Assembly (NCBI RefSeq): GCF_042680605.1
Contig: NZ_JBHUEE010000013.1
Span: forward strand, 1-64,000
Length of the DNA stretch: 64,000 bases
Direction: 5' to 3'
From: Allobogoriella deserti
GTDB taxonomy: Bacteria; Actinomycetota; Actinomycetes; Actinomycetales; Actinomycetaceae
Shown: in pieces, positions 42,499 through 49,694 of the stretch
Numbering within the stretch: position 1 is the stretch's first letter
Layout of the letters: the number at the start of each line of letters is the position of its first letter
Made by a program: the position numbers and the translations under genes
Notes under the pieces: generated by a model
Database searches by the model: none
What the model was told of the DNA's origin: nothing
What the model saw: the letters and a program-made list of their open reading frames with translations, nothing else

Positions 42499-42534
42499 GG
42501 CGAGACCGTCCGGTGCGCGCGGAGCGGTCTCGCC
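42499..42534 (-). promoter_or_regulatory. Long hairpin in the leader of the sugar-phosphotransferase gene
   Basis: GGCGAGACCG (42499-42508) pairs perfectly with CGGTCTCGCC (42525-42534), and an inner TCCG/CGGA pair extends the stem to 14 bp with one bulge and a 7-nt loop. A TCTAGAT-like -10 follows on the minus strand (plus coordinates around 42536-42542), so this hairpin would lie at the start of the transcript, 45 bases before ATG 42454. The flanking genes are divergent, so it is not a terminator for either. Confidence 0.5.
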
Positions 42535-42565
42535 GATCTAGAGGCGGGGGAAGGCGTTTTGATGC

Positions 42566-42946
42566 ATGCCGAGGAGGGCAGATTTCCGCCAGGCTCTCGT
42601 TGCTCGCGAGTGGCCGTTGCTCTCTGCCGGCGACGGCGGCGAGGCCGGCCCCGACGGTGAGCTCCGGTTCGTCCTCGAGCACACGGCCGGTCCGGCGGCG
42701 CCGGCGGGCGGGGTCTTCACCTCACCCACTTTCCCAAGCACCTCGAATTCCCTCCGGTGCCTGCGGGAACGGGGAATGCTCGTCGCCGGTGGGCCGCTCC
42801 CCGACCGGCCGGGAACCGGGATGACGGTGGTGCGGGTGGCCGACCCCCTCGCAGCCGAGCAGGTCGTCTCCGACGCGCAGCACGAGGACGGCAGCGTGAC
42901 GTCCGGACTGCTCGACGTGACCGTGCGGCCCTGGCGGTGGCGATGA
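42566..42946 (+). CDS. YciI-like protein
   Basis: A 126-aa protein. The second half (MLVAGGPLPDRPGTGMTVVRV, and SGLLDVTVRPWRWR at the end) resembles the dimeric ferredoxin-like YCII domain. The conserved His-Asp catalytic pair seen in active YciI enzymes is not apparent where I expect it (the usual DPF motif is replaced by QHEDGSV), so activity is doubtful. The start is ATG 42566, with no strong ribosome-binding site; ATG 42562 is out of frame. It is isolated between the divergent sugar-phosphotransferase gene and the convergent chorismate mutase gene. Coding assignment is moderate. Confidence 0.5.
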   Translation: MPRRADFRQALVAREWPLLSAGDGGEAGPDGELRFVLEHTAGPAAPAGGVFTSPTFPSTSNSLRCLRERGMLVAGGPLPDRPGTGMTVVRVADPLAAEQVVSDAQHEDGSVTSGLLDVTVRPWRWR

Positions 42947-43008
42947 CCTCCGCCGCCTCGTGCGGTCGGCCCGCCGCGTGCCGACCGCCGGTGCCCGGGA
43001 CCGGCCGG

Positions 43009-43338
43009 TCAGTCGCGACGCGTGGCGGCGATGTCCTCGTGGTGGCGGATGACCTCCTGGACGATGAAGCCCAGGAACTTCTCCGCGAAGACCGGGTCCA
43101 GACCTGCCTCCTCCGCGAGCGCCCGAAGCCGTGCGACCTGACGACGCTCACGCTCCGGATCGGAGGCCGGGAGGCCGAGATCGGCCTTGATGTGCCCTAC
43201 CTGCTGGGTGCACCGGAACCGCTCGGCGAGCATGTGGACGAGCGCGGCGTCGATGTTGTCGATCGTGCGCCGCGCGGCACGCAGCTGGTCCGGGACCCCC
43301 GCGGGCTCGTCGCTGCGGTGGGCACTGAGGCTCGTCAT
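43009..43338 (-). CDS. Chorismate mutase (AroQ class)
   Basis: A 109-aa all-helical protein that converts chorismate to prephenate for Phe and Tyr synthesis. The AroQ features are visible: LRAARRTIDNIDAALVHMLAERF with the Arg and Asp of helix 1, a QVGHIKA stretch with the active-site Lys, PERERRQVARLRALAEEAGL, and a C-terminal IVQEVIRHH. ATG 43338 was chosen because the domain begins near residue 15, but ATG 43347 in the same frame is possible. It follows the cbiX-like gene on the same strand by 118 bases, so co-transcription is not assured. No ACT or prephenate domain is fused. Confidence 0.85.
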   Translation of the reverse strand: MTSLSAHRSDEPAGVPDQLRAARRTIDNIDAALVHMLAERFRCTQQVGHIKADLGLPASDPERERRQVARLRALAEEAGLDPVFAEKFLGFIVQEVIRHHEDIAATRRD

Positions 43339-43456
43339 GCGCACCATGATGGCAGGCAGCACCGGGTGGCGTCCGAGACGACCGTCCGCCGGGCCGGGCC
43401 CGCGCAGGGCTCGCGTGGCACGTGGCGTGCGGCGCGCGAGGCGTGCGGAGCGCGGG

Positions 43457-44188
43457 TCAGGCGCCGTAGCGGTCCAGGACGATCTCGACGAGCTCGGCCG
43501 GCGGCTCCCCTGCCGCAGTGAGCAACGGCGCGGTGACGACGTCGGCCCCGGACCCGGCGGCGAGGTCGGCGAAGTAGCCGGGGGCCAGGAGATAGGTGGC
43601 GACGACGACGCGTCCCCCCTCGCCGGCGCCCTCCCGGGCGGCGGCGACCGCCTCGGCCAGCGGCGGCCTCGCGGCCGAGATGTAGCCGGTGCTCACCGGC
43701 CGCCTCAGCATCTCGGCGAGCATGGCGGCGGTCCGCTCGCAGTCCTCGACCGCCCGGGCGTCCGACGAGCCGGCTGCAGCCAGCACCACGCGGTCCGTGC
43801 CCGCCAGGCCCGCCTCGTCCAGGCGCCGCGCCAGCACCTCCACGAGTCGCCGGTCCGGCCCGAGCGCGCCGGCCAGCTCCGCACCACGGCGCCGCTCGGC
43901 CGCCTCGGCGAGATCGACGTGGACGTGGTATCCGGCCGAGAGGAGCAGCGGCACGATCCTTACCGGCCGCTCCCCCAGCCCTGCGAGAGAGGCCGGCACG
44001 TCGGGTTGCTGCACGTCGACGAACGAGTCCTCGACGTGGACGTGCGGCACCCGCGAACGAACGGCGTCGACGAGCGCCGCCACGGCCGCTCGGCCGGCCG
44101 CCGAGGACGTGCCGTGCGAGCAGGCCAGCAGCGCGGGCGCACCGCCGGGCGCGGCCTGCCCGTCGGTCCGCTTCTCGGCCATGCTCAC
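43457..44188 (-). CDS. CbiX-type protein, probable sirohydrochlorin ferrochelatase
   Basis: A 243-aa protein with two CbiX-like halves. ACSHGTSSAAG (residues 22-32) carries the catalytic His, and SAGYHVHVDLAEA (around residue 85) provides the second His pair for metal. The C-terminal half is more divergent. Members insert Fe2+ into sirohydrochlorin or Co2+ for cobalamin. Its location in the nirD/nirB/cobA cluster favours iron insertion for siroheme. The start is GTG 44188, overlapping the nirD stop as GTGA, with GAGG upstream. ATG 44182 in the same frame is possible. Confidence 0.85.
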   Translation of the reverse strand: MSMAEKRTDGQAAPGGAPALLACSHGTSSAAGRAAVAALVDAVRSRVPHVHVEDSFVDVQQPDVPASLAGLGERPVRIVPLLLSAGYHVHVDLAEAAERRRGAELAGALGPDRRLVEVLARRLDEAGLAGTDRVVLAAAGSSDARAVEDCERTAAMLAEMLRRPVSTGYISAARPPLAEAVAAAREGAGEGGRVVVATYLLAPGYFADLAAGSGADVVTAPLLTAAGEPPAELVEIVLDRYGA

Positions 44189-44586
44189 ACCTGTACCTCG
44201 ATGACCCCGTCCCGCACGCGGACAGGGTACGTCTCCAACGCGAGGCCCTCGTTGGTGTAGCACCGGCCGGTGAGCAGGTCGTAGACCTCCTTGTGCAGGG
44301 GCGACGCCAACGTTGGGCGCTCCTCGCCGTCGACCTCACGCGAGCCGACGATCCCGCGGGCCATCACGTGGGCGCCCGTGGCGGGATCGCGGTGGGAGAC
44401 GGCCGTGACCAGACCGTCCGGATCTGCGGCTGTATCGGCACCCGGCAACCGGATCAGGGCAACCTGCCGGTCGCCGACGATGGCCGCCTCGCCCCACCCC
44501 GGTTCGAGGTCCATGATCCGACAGACGCGGTGCCAGCGTCCGCGCCGAGCGGAGGTAGATGCCGTCTCGAGCAGTGCACCAGTCAT
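44185..44586 (-). CDS. nirD: Nitrite reductase small subunit
   Basis: A 133-aa Rieske-fold protein of the NirD family. The pattern VSHRDPATGAHVMARGIVG and the ASPLHKEVYDLLTGRCY ending are typical. The Cys-His ligands of true Rieske proteins are absent, as in other NirD, so it is thought to be structural in the NADH-dependent nitrite reductase. It is placed divergently from nirB instead of following it. The start ATG 44586 has TACCGT 7 nt upstream, consistent with a leaderless mRNA. The gene leads the nirD-cbiX operon. Confidence 0.88.
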   Translation of the reverse strand: MTGALLETASTSARRGRWHRVCRIMDLEPGWGEAAIVGDRQVALIRLPGADTAADPDGLVTAVSHRDPATGAHVMARGIVGSREVDGEERPTLASPLHKEVYDLLTGRCYTNEGLALETYPVRVRDGVIEVQV

Positions 44587-44599
44587 GCTGACGACGGTA
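44587..44599 (-). promoter_or_regulatory. Candidate leaderless -10 element of nirD
   Basis: On the minus strand TACCGT (plus coordinates 44594-44599) is followed by 7 nt and then ATG 44586. No ribosome-binding site is visible. This is one of four genes in the window with this exact spacing. Confidence 0.5.
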
Positions 44600-44625
44600 G
44601 GAGCGGAGTGTTTCGGGCCCGCGCG

Positions 44626-44642
44626 GACCGTGTTGCACGGTC
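44626..44642. promoter_or_regulatory. Inverted repeat in the nirD-nirB divergent region
   Basis: GACCGTG and CACGGTC form perfect 7-bp arms around a TTG centre. It lies 27 bp upstream of the nirD -10 and about 45 bases from the GlnR-like boxes of nirB, so it may be an operator for a repressor or activator of nirD. The binding protein is unknown. Confidence 0.45.
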
Positions 44643-44677
44643 GTGAAATTGTCCTCACAGCCCTTGCGCCCGGCGGT

Positions 44678-44740
44678 GAAACAGATGTCACGGCGGCGTT
44701 ACGCCGGGGAGACGGCGGTGAAATGGCCCCTCCCTAGTCT
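44678..44740 (+). promoter_or_regulatory. GlnR-like boxes and -10 of nirB
   Basis: The half-sites GAAAC (44678-44682), GTCAC (44687-44691), GTTAC (44698-44702), GAGAC (44709-44713) and GAAAT (44720-44724) are spaced by 4, 6, 6 and 6 nt. The last four match the GlnR pattern gTnAC-N6-GnAAC-N6 repeated twice. TAGTCT at 44735-44740 is a -10, so the boxes sit around -30 to -60, a position for an activator. GGGAGG precedes ATG 44770. Confidence 0.6.
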
Positions 44741-44769
44741 CGACGGGCAAGCCGAGACCGGGAGGGCGC

Positions 44770-47403
44770 ATGATCAGCGAACGTCACATCGTCGTCATCG
44801 GCGGTGGGCCGGCCGCCCACCGCTTCGTCGAGGCCATGACGGCCCGCGAGGGGGAATCGATCCGGCTGACCGTGGTCACCGAGGAGTCGTGGCTGCCGTA
44901 CGACCGGGTCGCGCTCTCGAAGGCGTTGACGACGGCCGGCGAGGCGGTCGATCTCACCCTGGGGCGGGAGCTGTGGGACCGGCCCGGCGTCGACCTGCGG
45001 ACCTCGACACGGGCCACGAATCTCGATGTCGCCGCACGGTCGGTCACCGTGAGCTCACCGACCGGGACCGAGGAGCTGTCCTACGACGATCTGGTCCTCG
45101 CGACCGGGTCGAACGCCGCGCGCCTGTCCGTGCCGGGCGCCGAGGCCACCCACGTCTATCGAACGCTGGACGACATCGCCGCTCTCACCGCCGAGGTCAC
45201 CCGGCTGGGCGAGAAGCTCGGCAGGCCGCCGCGCGCCGTCGTCGTCGGCGGCGGTCTCCTCGGCCTCGAAGCCGCCGGTGGGCTCGCCGAGCTCGGTGCC
45301 GAGGCCACCGTCGTCAACGTGGCCGGATGGCTGATGAACGCCCAGGTGGACGAGGGAGGTGGGCAGGCGCTCGGTCGCCTCATCGCCGGAACCGGCCTGG
45401 GCGTGCGGTGCGGCGTCATGCCCACCCAGGTCCTGCGTGACGAGAGCGGCGCGGTGACCGGTGTGGCGCTGCAGGACGAGGACCCGATCGACGCGGACCT
45501 CGTCGTCGTCGCCATCGGTGTACGCCCGCGCGATGAGCTCGCTCGTGAGGCCGGACTGGACATCGGCCCGCGCGGCGGCGCGGTCATCGACGAGACCACG
45601 CGGACCTCGGCGGAGCACGTGTGGGCGATCGGTGAGGTGGCGTGTTTCGAGGGCATGTGCGCCGGCCTGGTGGCTCCGGCCAACACGATGGCCGAGGTCT
45701 GCGCCGACCGCCTCGCGCAGGGCTCGGCCACCTACCCGGGCCCGGACATGGCCACGAAGCTCAAGCTCGCCGGAGTCGACGTCGCGAGCTTCGGGGACGC
45801 GTTCGCTCGGACCGAGCAGGCCCTCGAGATCGTCTATGCCGATCCAGCGCGCGGCCTGTACCAGAAGATCGTCACCACGGACGACGCCACGACGTTGCTG
45901 GGGGGCATCTTCGTCGGTGACGCCACGCCGTACTCTGCGCTGCGTCCGCTGCTGGGCCGCGAGCTGGGGGCCGAGCCGGCCGCCTACCTCTCGGCCGGCG
46001 GCGGCGAGGCCCCGGACACCGAACTGCCGGATGACGCGGTGCTGTGTTCATGCAACAACGTGCCCGTGGGCGAGGTCCGGGCCGCCGTCGCCGGCACCGA
46101 GAGCGCGCCGCCGTGCCACGACCTCGCCGGTCTCAAGGCGTGCACGCGGGCCGGCACGCAGTGCGGCTCGTGCGTGCCGATGCTGAAGAAGACGCTCGAC
46201 GCGGAACTCACCAAGGCCGGCGTCACCGTCTCCACCGCGATGTGCGAGCACTTCGAGTACTCGCGTGCCGAACTGTTCGAGGCCGTGCAAGCAACCTCCC
46301 TGGCCTCCTTCGAGGAGATCCTCGCCCGGTTCGGCACCGGCCGCGGATGCGACGTGTGCAAACCGGCCGTCGCCTCCATCCTCGCCTCACTACGCACCGA
46401 GTACGTCCTCGACGCCGGCCGAGGGACGTTGCAGGACACGAACGACCGCGCGCTGGCCAACATGCAGAAGGACGGCACGTACTCCGTCGTCCCGCGGGTG
46501 CCGGGCGGTGAGATCACCCCGCAGAAGCTCGCGGTCATCGCCCGCGTCGCCGAGAAGTACGGCCTGTACACCAAGATCACCGGCGCGCTGCGGATCGACA
46601 TGTTCGGCGCCCGCCTCGAACAGCTCCCGGACATCTGGATGGAGTTGGTCGAGGCCGGCTTCGAGTCTGGTCACGCCTACGGCAAGGCGTTGCGGAACGT
46701 GAAGTCGTGCGTCGGGTCGACGTGGTGCCGCTACGGCGTGCTCGACTCCGTCTCCATGGCGATCCAACTCGAGCTGCGCTACCGCGGCCTGCGCTCACCG
46801 CACAAGCTCAAGATGGGCGTCTCCGGGTGCGCCCGCGAGTGCGCCGAGGCCCGCGCGAAGGACGTCGGCGTCATCGCCACCGCCGAGGGGTGGAACCTCT
46901 ATGTCGGCGGCAACGGCGGCGCCAACCCGGCGCACGGCCGGCTGCTGGCGCAGAACCTCGACGACGAGCACCTCATCCGATATATCGACCGGTACCTCAT
47001 GTACTACATCCGCACCGCCGACCGGCTGCAACGGACCGCGCACTGGATGGCCGAGCTCGACGGCGGCATCGAACACGTCCACGACGTGGTGGTGGCGGAC
47101 TCACTGGGCATCGGCGCGGACCTCGAGCAGGCGATGGCCCGTCACGTCGAGCACTACGAGGACGAGTGGGCGGCGACGTTGAAGGACCCGGAGCGGCTAC
47201 GCCGGTTCCGCTCCTTCGTCAACGCCCCGGCCGAGCCGGACGAGTCGACCGTCTACGTCCGTGAGAGGGGCCAGCGCCGGCCCGCCACCGCGGCGGAGCG
47301 CGCGGGTAGGCTCGAGGACGGCGTCATCCTCGACGAGGCGGCGCCCACCGAACCGGTCCTGGTGGCCGGCCTGCAGATCCCCGTCCGCGACCAGGAGGCC
47401 TGA
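44770..47403 (+). CDS. nirB: NADH-dependent nitrite reductase large subunit
   Basis: An 877-aa multidomain enzyme reducing nitrite to ammonium in the cytoplasm. Order: FAD/NAD(P)H domain (VVIGGGPAAHRFVEAM at residues 5-20), two [2Fe-2S] BFD-like segments (CSCNNVPVGEV near 420 and a second with GRGCDVC near 530), a ferredoxin-like half-domain, and a siroheme/4Fe-4S domain. The four Fe-S/siroheme cysteines are at 647, 653, 687 and 691 (C-x5-C and C-x3-C). ATG 44770 has GGGAGG upstream and GlnR-like boxes before it. Its partner nirD is divergent. cobA and hemD follow, presumably to supply siroheme. Confidence 0.96.
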   Translation: MISERHIVVIGGGPAAHRFVEAMTAREGESIRLTVVTEESWLPYDRVALSKALTTAGEAVDLTLGRELWDRPGVDLRTSTRATNLDVAARSVTVSSPTGTEELSYDDLVLATGSNAARLSVPGAEATHVYRTLDDIAALTAEVTRLGEKLGRPPRAVVVGGGLLGLEAAGGLAELGAEATVVNVAGWLMNAQVDEGGGQALGRLIAGTGLGVRCGVMPTQVLRDESGAVTGVALQDEDPIDADLVVVAIGVRPRDELAREAGLDIGPRGGAVIDETTRTSAEHVWAIGEVACFEGMCAGLVAPANTMAEVCADRLAQGSATYPGPDMATKLKLAGVDVASFGDAFARTEQALEIVYADPARGLYQKIVTTDDATTLLGGIFVGDATPYSALRPLLGRELGAEPAAYLSAGGGEAPDTELPDDAVLCSCNNVPVGEVRAAVAGTESAPPCHDLAGLKACTRAGTQCGSCVPMLKKTLDAELTKAGVTVSTAMCEHFEYSRAELFEAVQATSLASFEEILARFGTGRGCDVCKPAVASILASLRTEYVLDAGRGTLQDTNDRALANMQKDGTYSVVPRVPGGEITPQKLAVIARVAEKYGLYTKITGALRIDMFGARLEQLPDIWMELVEAGFESGHAYGKALRNVKSCVGSTWCRYGVLDSVSMAIQLELRYRGLRSPHKLKMGVSGCARECAEARAKDVGVIATAEGWNLYVGGNGGANPAHGRLLAQNLDDEHLIRYIDRYLMYYIRTADRLQRTAHWMAELDGGIEHVHDVVVADSLGIGADLEQAMARHVEHYEDEWAATLKDPERLRRFRSFVNAPAEPDESTVYVRERGQRRPATAAERAGRLEDGVILDEAAPTEPVLVAGLQIPVRDQEA

Positions 47404-47405
47404 GC

Positions 47406-48464
47406 GTGCTGCTCGACGCCGACCTGACCGGCCGCACGGTCCTCGTCCTCGGCGAGGCCCACGCGGCCCGCCGCGTGCTGCGCCGGACCGCCGCCGCGGG
47501 CGCCGCGGTCCGTTCTGTCACCACACCGTCCGCCCTGGCCAAGCTGCCCGACGGCGCGATCGCCGGAGTCGATCTCCTCGCCGTGGTCGGCGACGACCCG
47601 GCGTGGCAGACCGCGCTCGAGGCGCTGCACGCACGTGGCCGCCGCGCCGGTTGGACCGTCCCGCTGGTGGTCCGTGAGTCGGCCGCGGCACCTGGCGGCC
47701 AGATCATCCTCGTCGGCGGCGGGCCGGGCACCACCGAGCTGCTGACCGTCGGTGGCCGCGCCGCGTTGCGGGAGGCCGACGTCGTGCTCTACGACCGGCT
47801 CTCCCCGTGGGAGGACCTCGCCGAGCTGACCGGCGGCGCCGAGCTCGTCGACGTCGGTAAACGGCCCGGCCACCACGCCGTCCCACAGTCACGCATCCAG
47901 GAGCTGCTGGTGGACCACGCCCGTGCGGGCAAGACGGTGGTCCGGCTCAAGGGAGGTGACCCGTTCGTCTTCGGCCGAGGTCGCGAGGAGCTCGGTGCCG
48001 CGCTCGAGGCAGGTGTCCCGGTCTCCGTGATCCCGGGGGTCACCAGCGCCGTCGCCGTGCCGGCCGCCGCCGACATCCCGGTCACGCACCGGGAGCGCAG
48101 CCACATGGTCACGTTCGTCTCCGGCCACGCCCCACTTTCCGACGCGGAGCACCACCACCTGGCCGGGCTGGTCACCGGGGGCGGGACACTGGTGGTCCTC
48201 ATGGGGGTCGGAACGCTCAACCAGCTGGTGGCAGGCCTGCGGCGGGCCGGCATGGCGGCCCGGACGCCGCTTGCCGTCGTCGAGCGCGGCTACCGCATCG
48301 ACCAGGCGACGACCTACGCGACCCTGGAGACGGCCGCGCGGGGCGCCCTCGCCGGGGCCACGTCCCCTGCTGTGCTCGTCGTCGGTGAGGTGGTCCGCCT
48401 CGGTCGGGACTGCCCGGATGAGATCGCGCTCGCCGTCGATGCGGTGACCGGGGCGGTGCCGTGA
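47406..48464 (+). CDS. cobA: Uroporphyrinogen-III C-methyltransferase with degenerate N-terminal domain
   Basis: A 352-aa protein. Residues 100-345 form the SUMT domain: ILVGGGPGTTELLTVGG, ADVVLYDRL, VRLKGGDPFVFGRG, VIPGVTSA. It methylates uroporphyrinogen III twice to precorrin-2. The first 95 residues resemble the N-terminal half of CysG/Met8 (precorrin-2 dehydrogenase), but the NAD-binding glycine motif is weakened to VLGEAHAARR, so dehydrogenase activity is uncertain. The start GTG 47406 follows the nirB stop by 2 bases, and its own stop overlaps hemD as GTGA. A siroheme role is inferred. Confidence 0.9.
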   Translation: MLLDADLTGRTVLVLGEAHAARRVLRRTAAAGAAVRSVTTPSALAKLPDGAIAGVDLLAVVGDDPAWQTALEALHARGRRAGWTVPLVVRESAAAPGGQIILVGGGPGTTELLTVGGRAALREADVVLYDRLSPWEDLAELTGGAELVDVGKRPGHHAVPQSRIQELLVDHARAGKTVVRLKGGDPFVFGRGREELGAALEAGVPVSVIPGVTSAVAVPAAADIPVTHRERSHMVTFVSGHAPLSDAEHHHLAGLVTGGGTLVVLMGVGTLNQLVAGLRRAGMAARTPLAVVERGYRIDQATTYATLETAARGALAGATSPAVLVVGEVVRLGRDCPDEIALAVDAVTGAVP

Positions 48465-49576
48465 CGCAGGCGGTCGAGTTCGGCCCGGACCAGCTCACCG
48501 GATTCCGGATCGGGGTGACCTCGGACCGCCGTGCCGAGGACCTGATCGCGGCGTTCGAGCGTCGTGGCGCGGAGGTGCTGCACGCTCCGGCGCTGCAGAT
48601 CGCGCCCGTCTCCGAAGACCTCCAGCTCATCGCGGACACCCGCGCGGTGCTCGCCGCGCATCCGGACGTCACGTTGGTCACGACGGCGTACGGCATGCGG
48701 CGATGGGCCGAGGCCGCCGACGCCGCCGGTGTGGGCGAGGACCTCCTCTCCGCCCTGGAGCACTCGCGGATCCTGGTACGCGGCCCCAAGGCGCGCGGTG
48801 CGGTCCGTGCGGCGGGACTGAACGACACCGGCATCGCCGCCGACGAGCGGACCTCCTCGCTGGTCGACATGCTCCTGGCCGACGGCGTGGACGGGCTGAC
48901 GATCGCCGTCCAGCTGCACGGTTACACCGACACCGAGCAGCTCGAGCGGCTGCGGTCCGCCGGGGCCACGGTGCTGACCGTCGAGCCGTACCGGTGGGTA
49001 CGTCCGGAGGGCACCGATCGGTTGCCGCGCCTCATCGATGCGGTGCGGTCGCGGCAGATCGACGTCGTGACGTTCACGTCGGCACCGGCGGTGGACGCAC
49101 TGCTCAGCCGGGCACAGGAGCTGGGCCGGTTCGACGAGCTCGTCGAGGCGTTCCAGGAGGACGTGGTCGCCGCCGCGGTCGGACCGGTCACGGCCGCTCC
49201 GGTGCTTGCTGCGGGGATCGAGCCGATCCAGCCCGACCGGTATCGGATGGGAGCGCTGATCCGACTGGTGTGCGAGCACCTCGCGGAGCACCGCACCAGC
49301 GAAATCCCCACCGCACTCGGCACCGTCCACCTGCGCGGGCGCTCGGTGGTCCTCGGTGACCGCGCCGGCACGCTCGCCCCGGCACCACTGGCGCTCTTCC
49401 GCGCCCTCGCCGAGGCCAGGGGCGGCATCCTCACGCGCAGCGAGCTGATCACCTGCCTACCGGAGTCCGGCGGCGAGCACGCCCTCGACATGGCGATGAG
49501 CCGGCTCCGGCAGTCCCTGCCCGACTCGCGCCTGGTGGCGACAGTGGTCAAGCGGGGCTACCGCCTCCAGGCGTGA
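48461..49576 (+). CDS. hemD: Uroporphyrinogen-III synthase fused to a winged-helix domain
   Basis: A 371-aa protein. Residues 1-255 are a HemD domain (GFRIGVTSDRRAEDLIAAFERRGAEVL; later PRLIDAVRSRQIDVVTFTSAPAV). Residues 275-370 are a transcriptional-regulator C-terminal domain of the OmpR type, ending RLRQSLPDSRLVATVVKRGYRLQ. The same fusion is known in actinobacteria such as Rv0260c. It may link tetrapyrrole synthesis to nitrite-reductase control, but whether it binds DNA or synthesises the ring is unproven. The GTG start overlaps cobA by 4 bases. Confidence 0.85.
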   Translation: MTQAVEFGPDQLTGFRIGVTSDRRAEDLIAAFERRGAEVLHAPALQIAPVSEDLQLIADTRAVLAAHPDVTLVTTAYGMRRWAEAADAAGVGEDLLSALEHSRILVRGPKARGAVRAAGLNDTGIAADERTSSLVDMLLADGVDGLTIAVQLHGYTDTEQLERLRSAGATVLTVEPYRWVRPEGTDRLPRLIDAVRSRQIDVVTFTSAPAVDALLSRAQELGRFDELVEAFQEDVVAAAVGPVTAAPVLAAGIEPIQPDRYRMGALIRLVCEHLAEHRTSEIPTALGTVHLRGRSVVLGDRAGTLAPAPLALFRALAEARGGILTRSELITCLPESGGEHALDMAMSRLRQSLPDSRLVATVVKRGYRLQA

Positions 49577-49624
49577 GGCGTGAGCCGGCGGCGTCACGAT
49601 CTCACCGGCCGCTGCAACACCCGT

Positions 49625-49694
49625 GAGACAGCGGTGACGAAGACTTAACGGCTCGGAGCCAGCCGTGTAACAGCCTTTCCGTAACGTCGCGGTC
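49625..49694 (+). promoter_or_regulatory. GlnR-like boxes and leaderless -10 of narK
   Basis: GAGAC (49625), GTGAC (49634), TTAAC (49645) and GAGCC (49656) have spacings 4, 6 and 6 nt, the same order of half-sites and spacings as upstream of nirB. TAACGT at 49682-49687 ends 7 nt before ATG 49695, consistent with a leaderless message. Two of the four half-sites are imperfect, so the GlnR call is weaker than at nirB. Confidence 0.5.
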
